Positions 1 through 11,307 of a stretch of DNA of 64,000 nucleotides are shown piece by piece. Position numbers and translations under genes: made by a program. The notes below the pieces were generated by a model. The model was not told the DNA's origin, did no database searches, and worked only from the letters and a program-made list of their open reading frames with translations. The DNA is from Hippophae tibetana. Taxonomy: Eukaryota; Streptophyta; Magnoliopsida; Rosales; Elaeagnaceae. The stretch's first letter is position 1; each line of letters begins with the position of its first letter. The DNA is taken from positions 48,697,814-48,761,813 of the forward strand of contig CM072806.1 of the NCBI GenBank assembly GCA_037013495.1. The letters run 5' to 3'.

Positions 1-144
1 TCTAGTTTTTCTCTCTAAAACTGGATTATCTCAACAAAAATCAATAATTAAAAAATATATTTTAAATAAGAAAAAAATATCTTCTCTAATATACCTTTTT
101 ACTAATTCCCCATAGATTTGATGGTAATATAGATGAAGATTAAA

Positions 145-475
145 TCCCAAAACCCTAAAGCCTAAGCCCCAAATTCCAAATCCTAAAACCCTAAACCCCA
201 AATCCCTAAACCCTAAACCCTAAACCTTAAAACATAAATCCCAAAACCCAAAACCCAAAACCCAAAACCCTAAAACATAAATCCTAAAACCCTAAACCCC
301 AAATTCCAAATCCTAAAACCCTAAACCCTAAATCCAAAATTCTAAAACCCTAAACCATTTTTAGAAAAATAATAATTTTAACCCTAAACCTTAACCTACA
401 AATATAACCCCAAATCCTAAATCCCTAAACCCTAAGTCTCACATCCCAAACCTCAAAACCCTAAACCCTATTTAG
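145..475. repeat. Degenerate telomere-like (CCCTAAA)n tract
   Basis: The tract is made of CCCTAAA units and close variants (CCCCAAA, CCCAAAA, CCTAAAC), with three consecutive near-perfect units around 209-229. An interspersed spacer, TTTAGAAAAATAATAATTTTAA, recurs near 361, 472 and 525 in more diverged form. CCCTAAA is the usual plant telomere unit, so this is an interstitial telomere-like block that has decayed. It may be an old repair scar or a transposon-borne array; the sequence does not decide which. Confidence 0.75.
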
Positions 476-1996
476 AAAAATAATAATTTTAATAATATAT
501 TTCTTTTTAATTAAGTAATAATTATTTAGAAAAATAATGATTTCAATAATGTATTTTGTCTAACGAAAAAATAATAATTAAATGACATTATTTGAACTTT
601 ACAGCATGTAGAGATATTAAGGTCATTTACAGTTTTTTTCATTCTATTCTAGTGGCAAACCAAACGCTATAATCCTAATTCCGAGCTTCATTCCAGTGGT
701 CAAACCAAACAAAATTATTTCCTTTCCATTCTGATTCCGATTTCGATTCCATTCCACGAACCAAACGCCACCTTAGTATTCAATCAAATTTTAGCACTCG
801 TAACAATATTTTTTAATTAAATAAGAGTTTTTGCAAAATAAATAACAATTCATCTCACATTTATAATATTTTTATTACAAAGAATCATTATTTAATAAAT
901 CTTGTTTAGCTAGATAGGTTAGGTTTTTTTTTAGGTTGACATTATTTATTCTTTTATTATTATTATTATTATTTTAAGCTGACAATGAAGTTATAGGATG
1001 AAAAAACTGAAACGGATAGGAATGATGTAGTGAACTCATAAAAATAAAAAATCCTGACTTAAATAACTAAAATAATTTTATTTGAAAAAAGTTAATAAAT
1101 GTTATAAATGAAAGTAGACATCTTTTTAAAATGAGTGAGTTAATATTATTTTTCCAAAACTATTTCAATTAATTAAAAATATTATTTAATTTAACTCAAA
1201 AGATATTATTAACTAAAATTTGAGTATTTAAAAAGAAATATGAACTAAAAGTAGAGTGATTTGAAGTACCAACGTAAAAATTATGATACTATAAAAGTTT
1301 TAATATATGCTTAAACTAAACAAATATCAATATTTGTTACAGAAAATCTCATTTAGTCACAGATTCACTCTTCCATCTTCCAAATATGAAACTAAAAAAA
1401 TAAAATAATAAAATAATAAATAAATTATTAAAATTGTGTTTCATGCTCTATTTTATTTTTGAATTCTATTTAATACTCATTTTTCCTCTTGTATTCTCAA
1501 TTTTAATTCTATTTAATAGCGAACAATAAAAAAGAGATGGGCCATGCTCTGTGAAAATGATATGTTAGAACAAAATTTGAAATTTTATTGTTTGAAACTC
1601 TAAAATCAAAATCCACAAAACAAGTTTTAAAAGCTTCTTTTTTCACGTTTCAAATTTAGGCTAAAAAATGAAACTCAATTCCAATTCTAATAAAAACCGA
1701 AAACGAAACTATTTACATAACATTAAATTCAAGAACATGAATCTGAACATAAAAACACATTACAAAATCAGCTCTTAGTTTTGTGTAAGGATATGTGATA
1801 CACAATCCCAGGAGACTACATCATAGGAACAGGGAGAGAAACAGAGAGGGATCATAACATGCGTGAAAATAGAAAATGCAAAAGTTACTTCCATAGCCTA
1901 AAAAGCATCCAGACATAGGGTAGGGTACAATCAATCAGCAAGGCAGATAGTCTACCATATAGGAAAATAAAAAAGGTGCATAAACTTTTGTGAAAG
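476..1996. other. AT-rich intergenic DNA and 3' flank of prefoldin gene
   Basis: No coding region was recognised. 640-775 contains repeated CCAAACG-type motifs (CAAACCAAACGCTATAA, CCAAACGCCACC) typical of one end of many plant MITEs, but I could not find the partner end. A short (ATT)n microsatellite lies at about 950-973. Sequence from about 1740 to 1996 is the likely 3' UTR of the prefoldin gene on the minus strand. Confidence 0.5.
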
Positions 1997-4900
1997 TTAC
2001 ATTACACTCATGGACATTATCTGACGAGCAAGGGCTGGATCTTGGTTCAATAATTCTTTCAAGTTGTTTTCAATTTCTGTCCTTTGTTTCTCTAAGTATT
2101 CCTTTGAAGTCTGCAAAGTACCCAAAATAATCCCATTATTCGAAAATTACCTTAAATAACACCTCAAAACTAATAATAACAAAAATAGCACCCACTCTTC
2201 AAATTCAAAAGACATGCAGACATGAATGTAACATAACTACAGATCAGGGTAGACCGAAGTTCATATTAGACAAGTATATTCGAAAAGAAATTTTTTTAAA
2301 GGAAATATGAGGACCTGTAAGGAGGAAATTGCCACGTCACTATCCTTCAGCTTTTGTTCTTGTTCATTCATTAGCACTGACTTAGGCTCTAAAACAAATC
2401 TGCAATGAAAAATGTCGACCAGAGTCATTGATGTATACGTCTTATGACTATAAGTTCATAAAAAGTACTTTAGAAATGATCCAGTTGCATTTTTAAATCA
2501 TGAATTCAGAACTCACGTTCTCCCTGCAAACATACACAAAAAAACACGAGGAATATAGTTAAATCAATAGTTAGTAGAACCTAATATCATGTGATAATGA
2601 GCTTTGGTTTCTTTTTACCAATAGATTTGTAAGTATTTGTATCATCTGGTAAAGGCCGCAGTTCCTCCATGGTTAAGTAGGCACGCTTTTTTTCACCTTC
2701 TTTGTTTCGTATCTGGTTCTGCACCTGATACACAAAACACTCGTTAGGATTTCAGTTATGAGGTTTTGGAATGCAGATAAAAGAAACCTATTACCTTATT
2801 AATACTGGCATTTATAGAAGTGTAATCCAATGTGGATGTCATGACTTATTAATACTGGCATTTATAGAAAGAGCTAACGACTATTTGATGCAGCAAAGAA
2901 CTTGAGTGAGAATAAAATAAGAAAATGAAAGGGCTCCCCTAGCATGGTCAGTTCTCAATTATACTATCTTCATCTTAGGATGAATAAACAAGATTCCAAG
3001 ATCAGATTGACCACACCAAAAAAATAATCAGAGATTTAAGTGTTGTTAGCCAATAAATACAATATATAATAGACTAAACTATATCTTTGGTCCCAAAACC
3101 ATGACTAGATTCATATATAAGTCCTCACACTTAATTTCACACATAGGTCCCTAAACTGGACCTAAACTTTTAAGTTGTATGATTAATCCCCAAACATTTA
3201 GACATACATCCCAAAATTTTGAAACACAAATATGTATTTTTGTAGCTAAAGTAGAACATAGCATAAAGTTCTAAAAGTTTAAGGACTAGATCATACGATT
3301 TAAAAGTTTAAAGACTAAATCATACATTTTAAAAGTTTAGGGACCTATGTGTAAAGTTGCTCAAAGTATAGGACTAATGAAGTACTTCAGCCTATATAAT
3401 ATCATGGGATATCCTACCCCAATGCACTTTTCACAGAATCCATACATTGGTAGTCCAAAAGGTACCCTTATAGACCAAAGAGTCCTAATTGTTTAAGTCA
3501 AGTAGAGCTAAATAAATAATACACCTGCCATGGTATGAACATAACCTTGAGTCCTTTGGAGCTTTTTCTCCTTAGGCAAAAAGTTGTTTTAAATTGGCCA
3601 AATAACTTTGGAAAAATAAATAAATAAATAACAACCTTAAAATTAATAACAACAAAAATAGCACCCCAATAATTTGAATGAGGTCCAATTAGACAATATT
3701 TAATATTGAAAGTCTAAATGACTGTAATTTAATTTGAACGACGTTTAATGTGAAATGATGGTCTGGATTTTTTTATAGTAAAAAATATATAAGCTCGACA
3801 TAAAAGGTGCTACTTTTAAGGTTAGAAGTTAGTTAAGTTATTTTTATTGTTTCCTAGAACTTTTTACTTTTATTGGTGTCTAGAAATCTTTGAGATAAAT
3901 GCAATTAAAATTTAGAGAAATACTATTAATACTTTTAGGAGAAGTAAATAATACTTACTTTTGAGAGAAAACAGACTTACATTTGAGAGAAGTAATATTA
4001 TTGAAAGAACTAGTCTAGGATACTTGCTCTTTCCTAGAATAATTCCTAAAATACCACAATAAAAAAGGTTTTTAACCCAATACATCTTGTATGTATGGTA
4101 TATACTTATAAAAAATAGAATTAAATTAAAGAAAAAATTGGTTATGCATATCCAATATGAATTAATTGAAATTGATCCCATGTTACTACTCATAAGTAAT
4201 AGTCCAATTCGATCTGATCCATTCGTTCATAGAGTTATTTACTCGATTGTAGACATTTTTGGAACACTTCTAACAAAGGGATAAATAGTCATTTTAAAAG
4301 AACTTAATGTCAACCTCTTTTAGATATAAATCTGTCTGATTCAGAAGGAAAGAACTTGCATCAATATCTCAATCTGAATTCAATGGTTTCAATAAATTCC
4401 CTACAAAAGTTTGTCAAAGAATTTAATGGGTTGAAGCCTGAGCTGGTTCTTGCCAAAGCTAAATTTAATATTTTAACTCGTACATAATTTTATGTAGTAT
4501 TTAGCCTAGTAATGCAGTTAAAGAAGATATTATATTAAATTCTATCTAGTAAACTCAAGTATCAAGTTAATGCACCTATGCAGTTTATATTTAAGGGTAA
4601 GCTTCTTATCTACCATCAAACTTTCACACACTTCATGAAAATATACCACTAAACTTTTAATTTGTCAAATACTACCCCCAAGCTTATGTAAGTGTTACAA
4701 TCGTACCACTACCATTAACTATGTAACGCGACTTGACATTTTTTGGTCACATGAAATAGGGGTGTCCATTAACACTCAAAACCCAAATCCCCTTGCATCT
4801 AATCCCTAACCCATGCCCTAATTTATAGAATCAAAGTAAATTATCTCTAATTTTTCAAACGATTATATATGGTGCTACTCTGCCTTATAGAATCAACGTT

Positions 4901-7300
4901 AATTCTCCCAAGAACAGTTGCAACACAATAATATCTTTGCCAAAACTATAAATTGAATTCTCTTTACTTTGATCTGGTGCCAAGCTCATCAAGGAATATA
5001 GTCAATAATTTTGTGCTGCAATTATAACATATGCAAAGGTGGGAAATAAAAACTAGTCTCAACCAGGTAAAAAAAGCTGATAACTTAGAAGGAACTGGAT
5101 TCACAATGCAGATTACACATGTATATTTTTTAACCAGGAAAAAATCCACACTAAATAAATCAGGATCTGCGAATCAAAGTAACAATACAAGTTTTAGTTT
5201 ATAAAGTGATTTTTTTTCCCTCTTTGTGATAAAATAGGTAAAAATTAATGTTAATAAATGGTCCATATATATAAACACACACATATATATAAAAGAAGAA
5301 AGAGTTAGTAAGATCAACATACTAGCATCAACAGCTAAGCTTAAAGCTATGAGAGGAGTTAGTGCTTCAATCCCATGGGTTAAGAATAAGGGTAGGGGAA
5401 TTGGGAGTTTTGAGTGTTACAACAGCCACACGTAATCCAGTGATAAAACGTTAAGTCCTGTTACACAGTGAACAGTTAACGATACTTTTTAAAACTTATA
5501 AGTTCAATGGTAGTTTTTGACAAATTAAAAGTTTGGTGGTACATTTGTATAAAATGTAAAAGTTTGGTGATAGATTGTGAAGTTTACCCTTTATTTAATC
5601 ATGCATTTAGTTTTATTTTATTTTGTAAGTTCATGATTAAGGAAAATATCTACATTTTAAGTACTCTAGGTTACTTAAGAAGGTTTATGTATGATGTACC
5701 TTTAGTTCATGCACCTTTTAGGTTCATGTATTAATATGATTATGAATGAGATCAAAAAATAAAAGAGGTTATGTCTCTGTTTTGTGTAATGCAAAACAAA
5801 CCAAGGTGTGATGCAAGTAGTTTTTCTATGCCTGCCTTAATTTTCTAATATTTCCTACCTTTATTCCTAAGTAACGACCATACTTAATCTACCCTGCATC
5901 ACCTAATGCATAATTATTAATAAAAAGCTTGTTGAATACGGCAATTACTTGATAATGACTTTAGAAATATAATAAATAGGCAAGATATGCTGTGGGCTTA
6001 TCTATTTGAGCGAATAACTACAACAAACTATTTTAATTCTTAAAGTTTCTTGTGTCTATTATCTAGCCAAAAAAAATATTCTTGTCTAAGTGGTTAGCAA
6101 CAAACGCAGCCCCAACACAGGTAATAACAAGTTCCATTTAATTCATTTTTTCCTTCACTCATCCCCTCAATCGAGTTGGCAAATAGAGTGTCTCACACCT
6201 AGGAGGTTGTGGATTGAACCCTTGAAGGCATGAGGGAAAGTTTGTTATTTGTTCTATTCCTTTTGAGTGGTGACTTTAGAAATTCCCCTTCCATTCCCAT
6301 AGGCTTAGATATAACTTTGATAGAAAACATAGTATTGATTTGAAGCGTCCATTAGGTCTTCAATATTCAATATGATATATATTTGAGGATAAGATTTTTA
6401 ATGTATCAAATTATCTTTATATTTTTGTTAAAAAATTTCACATATTGTCGAGATTCTTTGTCAAATGATGTGTTTTATGTAAAATAATGTGTATGTTAGT
6501 CTACTTGGAAAAAAAGTTCCTACCTCCGCCACTTATTTTAACATTTTTATGTCGAACACAAGCTTCTCTTGGAATCACTTTTTTGACTAGACCGCTAAAC
6601 CAACCACTTCTAAGAAAAAACACATCCAAACAACCCTAAGAAACTGACCGAGTAACCTTTTAGGATCTATGCCACACACGTATGATAGAACAATACCAAT
6701 TCTAGTATAAAAGGGACACAATAAGCCCAACCCAAATTCATTCAGCCTCCAAAGTTAAAAATCCGCAAAAAAAATCAAAGCCTATCAATACCCTACTATG
6801 AATTCCTCATATCTATCAAAGTTGACAATATAATTATAGAATATTAGCAGAGTAATAATACCGCTAAAATTGAAATACAAGCAGATAGAATGGCATTGCA
6901 ATATGCTTGAGTAATCTAGAGGTGGGAAAATATGTCAGAATTTACGAATCAGGAAGAAATTGGAAGCAGAAGAAGTTATTATCAAAAATAAATAAATAAA
7001 TAAATACCATCCTCTATTCAAAAAGAGGGAAGGTCAGAGACATACCTGCTTCAGTTTCCCCGTTGTCTCTATCATGCGAGCTTGAATCTCCAAGAATGCC
7101 TATAGATTCATAAAGAAACCACACGAGCCAACACAATTTAGAAAATTATTATAATTTATGATGGTTTTATGGAAAATCATGTTCGTCAGATTACAAATCC
7201 TTGGCAACCAAACGAAGCACACAATTTTATTTTTTTTGGGGGGTGGGGGGGAAGAAAATTGTAAACGAAAACGTACGTTTCTGTGGGTTTCGTCGGCCAT
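1997..7300 (-). CDS. PFD1: Prefoldin subunit 1 (six coding exons, one of 7 nt)
   Basis: Spliced gene. Coding exons on the minus strand are 7277-7300, 7046-7099, 2619-2724, 2517-2523, 2315-2399 and 1997-2110, giving 129 codons plus TAA, the usual length for plant prefoldin 1. All five introns have GT donors and AG acceptors (177, 4321, 95, 117 and 204 bp). The protein begins [14 protein letters not shown], continues with [12 protein letters not shown], a central [20 protein letters not shown] segment, and ends [10 protein letters not shown]. This is the beta-type prefoldin layout of two coiled-coil helices around a short beta hairpin. Prefoldin is a cytosolic hexamer that passes unfolded actin and tubulin to the CCT chaperonin; that role is family knowledge. 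The start was chosen because MADE begins the conserved family N terminus and is followed at once by a good donor (AAC|GTACGT). No stop or frameshift interrupts the assembled frame, so it should be functional if the microexon is spliced in. Confidence 0.93.
2517..2523 (-). other. PFD1: 7-nt microexon of the prefoldin 1 gene
   Basis: Between the exon ending ...AAATCTATTG|GTAAAAAG and the exon starting TTGCAG|ATTTGTTTT, the minus strand contains TTTGCAG|GGAGAAC|GTGAGT. Including these 7 bases gives I-G-R-T-F-V-L, the conserved prefoldin 1 sequence. Skipping them changes the frame and loses Gly-Arg-Thr. The acceptor (2524-2525) and donor (2511-2516, perfect GTGAGT) are both strong. Confidence 0.9.
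2795..2869. repeat. 25-bp direct duplication next to exon 3
   Basis: CTTATTAATACTGGCATTTA plus TAGAA occurs at 2795-2819 and again, identical, at 2845-2869, 50 bp apart, inside intron 2 of the prefoldin gene. It looks like a recent local slippage or repair duplication. No function is apparent. Confidence 0.85.
3072..3392. mobile_element. Mutator-like MITE in prefoldin intron 2
   Basis: A 321-bp non-coding element flanked by a perfect 9-bp direct repeat TATATAATA (3063-3071 and 3393-3401). The ends are imperfect inverted repeats (GACTAAACTATATCTTTGGT against GGCTGAAGTACTTCATTAGT), and inversion continues inward through the CACATAGGTCCCTAAAC segments. A 9-bp target duplication is characteristic of the Mutator superfamily. 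It has no coding capacity, so it would depend on a transposase elsewhere. Confidence 0.8.
4203..4384 (+). pseudogene. ycf2: Plastid-derived ycf2 fragment (NUPT) in intron
   Basis: The plus strand reads [19 protein letters not shown], then TLLTKG and a stop, and further on [17 protein letters not shown]. These match a contiguous internal stretch of the chloroplast Ycf2 protein ([20 protein letters not shown]... [18 protein letters not shown]) at both protein and nucleotide level. CAG has become TAA, and small frame changes lie between the two blocks, so it cannot be translated through. It is a short chloroplast insertion into the nuclear genome that has drifted. Preceding sequence (4087-4200) is open but was not recognised as plastid. 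The match is to remembered Ycf2 sequence, not a database search. Confidence 0.72.
4595..5589. mobile_element. Long-TIR non-autonomous Mutator-like element
   Basis: About 995 bp with long inverted ends. The left end GGGTAAGCTTCTTATCTACC is matched by the reverse complement of the right end, GGGTAAACTTCACAATCTAT. Similarity continues through CCACTAAACTTTTAATTTGT on the left (4648 onward) and its inverted copy near 5520-5545, and resumes near 4770-4825 against 5365-5420 (AACACTCAAAAC...AACCCATG). Flanks are an 8/9-matching 9-bp duplication, TATATTTAA (4586-4594) and TTTATTTAA (5590-5598). No transposase was seen. Confidence 0.75.
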
Positions 7301-7667
7301 TTCCGTGAGAAGGAGCGGAGACAAAGAGTTATCGCAGTACAATTACAATAGGGCTTGGTTCCAGTTTGAGCTCCGATGCCCTATTTGCTGCAGAATTGGA
7401 AGTTTGGAATATTCTATACGCCTTTCAGATATAAATAAATCTGTACGAGTCGGATCGGTCATTTTATTTGGAGAGCCATCATAAAAACGATATATTAATA
7501 AAATCAACCGAACCTAACCTAGTTGAACCGAAATTGTAAGTTTGTAAGTTCGATTCAATAAGACAAATTTAATAACAGATTAATGTAAATTGGTGTTGAA
7601 TTTCATTTTCAAAATTCGTAAATATTTGAATCGAAAAGCGAGGTTAATAATGAGTATTGGTCGAGTT
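7301..7667. promoter_or_regulatory. Upstream region of prefoldin gene
   Basis: Immediately 5' of the prefoldin start on the minus strand; it should hold the 5' UTR and core promoter. It is less AT-rich near the gene (7300-7400). I found no unambiguous TATA box or known element, so this rests on position only. Confidence 0.35.
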
Positions 7668-9272
7668 TGACACAGTAAAATTCTTGCACGGTATGGACCT
7701 CGTATACAGAATTCAAAGAGGCCTTGCATACCACACAACAAGCCTAAAATTTTTAGAATTGGTAATTAATTATAAAAAATTTATTAAAAGATTTTTTCAA
7801 TAATATTTTATAATGTAGATACGTATAAAAAAATTATATGAAAAATCTGATCTATCATAAAATTTAAAAAAAGTTTTGTCAATCGACGAATGCACAACAA
7901 AAGGTGCACCACGAGCTACCAACAAAGGTGACAATAAATATAGTTTTGTCTATAAATAGTCACGGATTAGTCCATTTCTCTCAACAAAAAATTTCATCCT
8001 TTTTTTCTCTCTCTAAAATATTATAATTTTTTGTTTGTTTTTAAGTACGATTCGAGAATAAAATATCCAAGTGTTTGGATTTAAAAAGATAGAATATCAA
8101 GGTGAGAAGCTATTAATTTCTATTCTGACAAACTCGAAAAGGTAAAATTATTTATTTGAGTATTAAATTTATATTATGCAAATTAGCGAAAGAATACCAC
8201 TAATTTTGGTAGGCTTAGGAGTGTGGACATACGAGTTTTCAAATAGGGGTTATTTACTCTAATTTTTTATTTATGCATTATTTTATGAAAATATCATGCA
8301 TTATATATTTACAAATGAAGGAAAATAGATGTCATATATTTCATGAAAAATGTTACGAATTGTTGCTCTAAATTAAATACTCGTTGTAAACTTTTTTATA
8401 TGCATACATGGAATAATTTTGATATGATACAAGTATTATAATATCATGTGGTGTTTGGCATTTTATGCATGTATCATGAAATTTATTTTCATGATAAGTG
8501 TTATACTTGTATGGAGATCTTGTAGAATATGGTATCCATAGGTTATTGGTTACATAAGATTATTTTTGATAAACTATAGGTATATATTATATTCACATGT
8601 ATCTCATAGAAATGTACAAAATATGAATAAAAAATAATGCATGTGTTTCAGAGTTGACCAATGCATATGAAGGTTTGCACCAACATGTGTTTCCTTCATT
8701 TGTAAACACACTTGGAAACACATGACCAACTCCGAAACACTTAGTCGTTGGTAATTTACTATATCATGTGGTGGTGCAATTCCAAGAACAAGTTGGATCT
8801 ACTTTGATCGAGTGTTGAGATAATAGTGTTGGCAGCTTAGGTAGAGTTAAGCATGGTGCACTAATTGATATAAGCATATTCATTTTATATTTCTTTAAGT
8901 TGTGAATTGTTGACATAGTGAATTACTTGTTATTAGTGGTTGTCATTGCAACACATAGATATTATCACATAAGTGATGGATCGATCTTCTGTAGGTTTAC
9001 TATGTTATATTGATGTATTTGTATGATCGCATGTTGAGTTAGTACAATGATTTTATTATTAACAATGTTTACAAATATGATATTTTAAATTGATTAGAAC
9101 ATGTTATTTATTTCTATGCTCTTATTTATGGTATTATCTTTTCTTTCTGTTATTCTATTTGCTCGCAATTTAACTCTCTTGTGTGCTAGTTGTTTATGTT
9201 TTTATTATGAGTGAGAAGTTGTAAGTGGCGATTGTTTCAACTCATCTAGGTCCTTAAGTACCTACTATAAAC
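7668..9272 (+). mobile_element. Long terminal repeat region of a Copia element
   Basis: Non-coding sequence upstream of a Copia primer-binding site. It begins near TGACACAGTAAAATTC and carries a TATA box, GTCTATAAATAGTC, at about 7949-7962, as expected for an LTR promoter reading rightward. The exact LTR edges are uncertain because the partner LTR was not found. 8643-8742 contains a foldback (GTGTTTCAGAGTTGACCA paired with TGACCAACTCCGAAACAC, and CATGTGTTTCC with GGAAACACATG). Confidence 0.5.
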
Positions 9273-9278
9273 TTTAGT

Positions 9279-9290
9279 TGGTATCAAAGT
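9279..9290 (+). other. Copia primer-binding site (tRNA-Met type)
   Basis: TGGTATCAAAGT is one or two bases from TGGTATCAGAGC, the complement of the 3' end of initiator tRNA-Met used by plant Copia elements. It lies about 80 bp upstream of gag-like coding sequence in the same orientation. Confidence 0.7.
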
Positions 9291-9361
9291 ACAACCTATT
9301 GGTATTAGCCACTCTAGTGTTGATATTTCTTTCTTGCCTATCATTTATCTCTCTTATTTAG

Positions 9362-9880
9362 AATGATTTCTAGAGTTAGAGAAGCCATTGGTAGACCTTG
9401 TTTCAATGGTATATAGAATATGCTTATTATAAATCTCATATGTGTTCTTATATGAGATTGTATGGCAATCATGCTTGGTACCTTGTTGAGAATGGATGGT
9501 AGTTCCATTCTAAAATTTATCATGATGGTACAGTAGAACCAAATCCTTTGAATGAATGGAATAAAGAGGATCATCAAGAAAGTTATCATAATTATAAGGA
9601 TTTGTATGCTACTATTATAAGAGTTGTTACTTCTATTAATAATGATTTTATTTCTTCTTGCAAAGGTTTAAAGGAAGCTTAGGACCTTCTTGAAAGCAAG
9701 TACAATGAAAAAACAATAATGTTGTTGAAGAAAGCAATCACATATATGAAACAAAAGTGTATTGCTTTCATGAGATCTCATAGTAGTGATATATCTTCTG
9801 AAACTACTCAGTGGGAAGACATTGAAGATAATGAGGATTATGTAAGTGTGTTAAATATTGAACCATCAATAATCAACCAT
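9362..9880 (+). pseudogene. Copia gag remnant
   Basis: Read with in-frame stops and a frameshift, the plus strand gives PCFNGI-stop-YAYYKSHMCSYM, then YLVENGW, later PNPLNEWNKEDHQESYHNYK and SSCKGLKEA-stop-DLLESKYN. This matches the Copia gag layout: F-(D/N)-G-x-N-Y near the start, VxxGW, a W-x-x-(D/E) helix and the (T/L)KEAWDxLE motif. Several stops make it non-functional. It follows directly on the primer-binding site. The remainder is cut off at 9947 by the next element. Confidence 0.75.
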
Positions 9881-9946
9881 ATATAAAGGATGAAGAATAC
9901 ATTAAGTAAACTGTAGACTCCATGTTTTGCATACAGGAATGTCAAC

Positions 9947-11307
9947 TGACACGATTTAGAACACACAAGTATACATGATTATATACAAGTGATAAATAAT
10001 TTAAAAACTAGAGTTATCGTACTAAATGAGATTAGTATCAATGCCTAAATTACTAGTTCATTAACAAGTTGATTAAAATTAGTAAAAAGAAGGTTTTGTT
10101 GTTTTTTAAGAAAATAACATAAAATAATAAAAGTAAATTGCAAAAGAATTATTAGAGATGTGTGATTATGAGACTATCATTATCACTGTCTTAAAATTTA
10201 ATTAATCATGTTTTGAATGTAAATTAATTTCTTAAGTCTTAAATTACTTTCATAATTTAAAACAGTTATTAAGTTCTTACCTTTAGCTTTAGAAGTTTAA
10301 GTTCACTTAACACTTTTCATATTTTCTTACTTTGTAATTGACTTAGAATAGCATTATAAATCAACCTAAATCCTGAACAACTTAGAAGTAGATTTACTAT
10401 ATATAATTCATTCATTTCATTATGATCGAAAAAAGTGATAACTAAACTAGACAATATTAGAATAATTATTTAACCTTTAGTGAAGATATTCAATCCTACT
10501 TATGACAACAGACGCAAGGTACCACTTCGAATAAGAGTATTAGTAATTATATGATAACATCTTAAACTAAAAATAAATATATTCATGCAACAAACTACTA
10601 AATCAAGCTAATTCATAACATAGATAGTTATGACATTTAAACATAGAATTAAAAACATCAAGAATAAAGAATTAAAATTAAAATTATTCATGACATTAAA
10701 TTAATTAAACCATAGTTTACGACTTGAAAATTACTCAGAATCACATTATTAAATTAGCTAGATTCCATAAGAATCAACATTATAATCATAAAAAACTAAA
10801 TAGAATAAGAGTAAAAAAGCTTATGAAGATCTTCAAAATCTCTTCAAAAAGTTACCATATATATATGCTATTTTATCTCTCTTATTCCTTGTTACAATTT
10901 TCATATTGATTTTGTTAATTCTTATACTCTCCTTATTTTGTATTTATAAGAGAAAAAATGAAATTACGATGTAAATATGATTGTTGATATTCTGGTAGAA
11001 AAAGAATTAGTGCACCCCACATGTCAAAAGGAAGGATAAGCTATGATGGTTTAAAAGGAGAGATAAGCTAAGATGATTGAAGATGAGGGATAAGGTACAA
11101 TGATTTGCTATGTGGATTAACTTCTCTTCTAAATTAATCCACTTATAAAATAAAAAAAAACATAAGAATCTTAGAAAAATCTCAAAAAAGAAATTCAAAA
11201 AATTAATATTTTCTCAATATATAAAATAAATATTTTTAACTCATTATAATAATAAAATATATATAAATTTAAAGAAATTGATATATAAATATATATATAT
11301 AATAGCA
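9947..11307 (-). mobile_element. 3' LTR of Athila-like Gypsy deletion derivative
   Basis: On the minus strand this LTR begins near TGCTATTATATAT (11307) and ends ...CGTGTCA (9947). It is a direct repeat of 13939-14548 plus 22849-23513. Conserved blocks include TTAATTTCTTAAGTCTTAAA (near 10225 and 14218) and CATCTTAAACTAAAAATAAA (near 10558) against CATCTTAAATAAAAAATAAA (near 22852). Divergence from its partner is clear, so insertion is not recent. The right edge is approximate because both copies end in TA repeats. Confidence 0.7.

Noticed and set aside
640..775. MITE with CCAAACG motifs
   Set aside because: Only one end-like segment is visible and no inverted partner or target duplication was found, so no element is called.
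7100..7342. Open frames of 80 and 108 codons on both strands across 7100-7484
   Set aside because: They read through exon 1 and intron 1 of the prefoldin gene; only the 24-nt MADETHRN part is coding.
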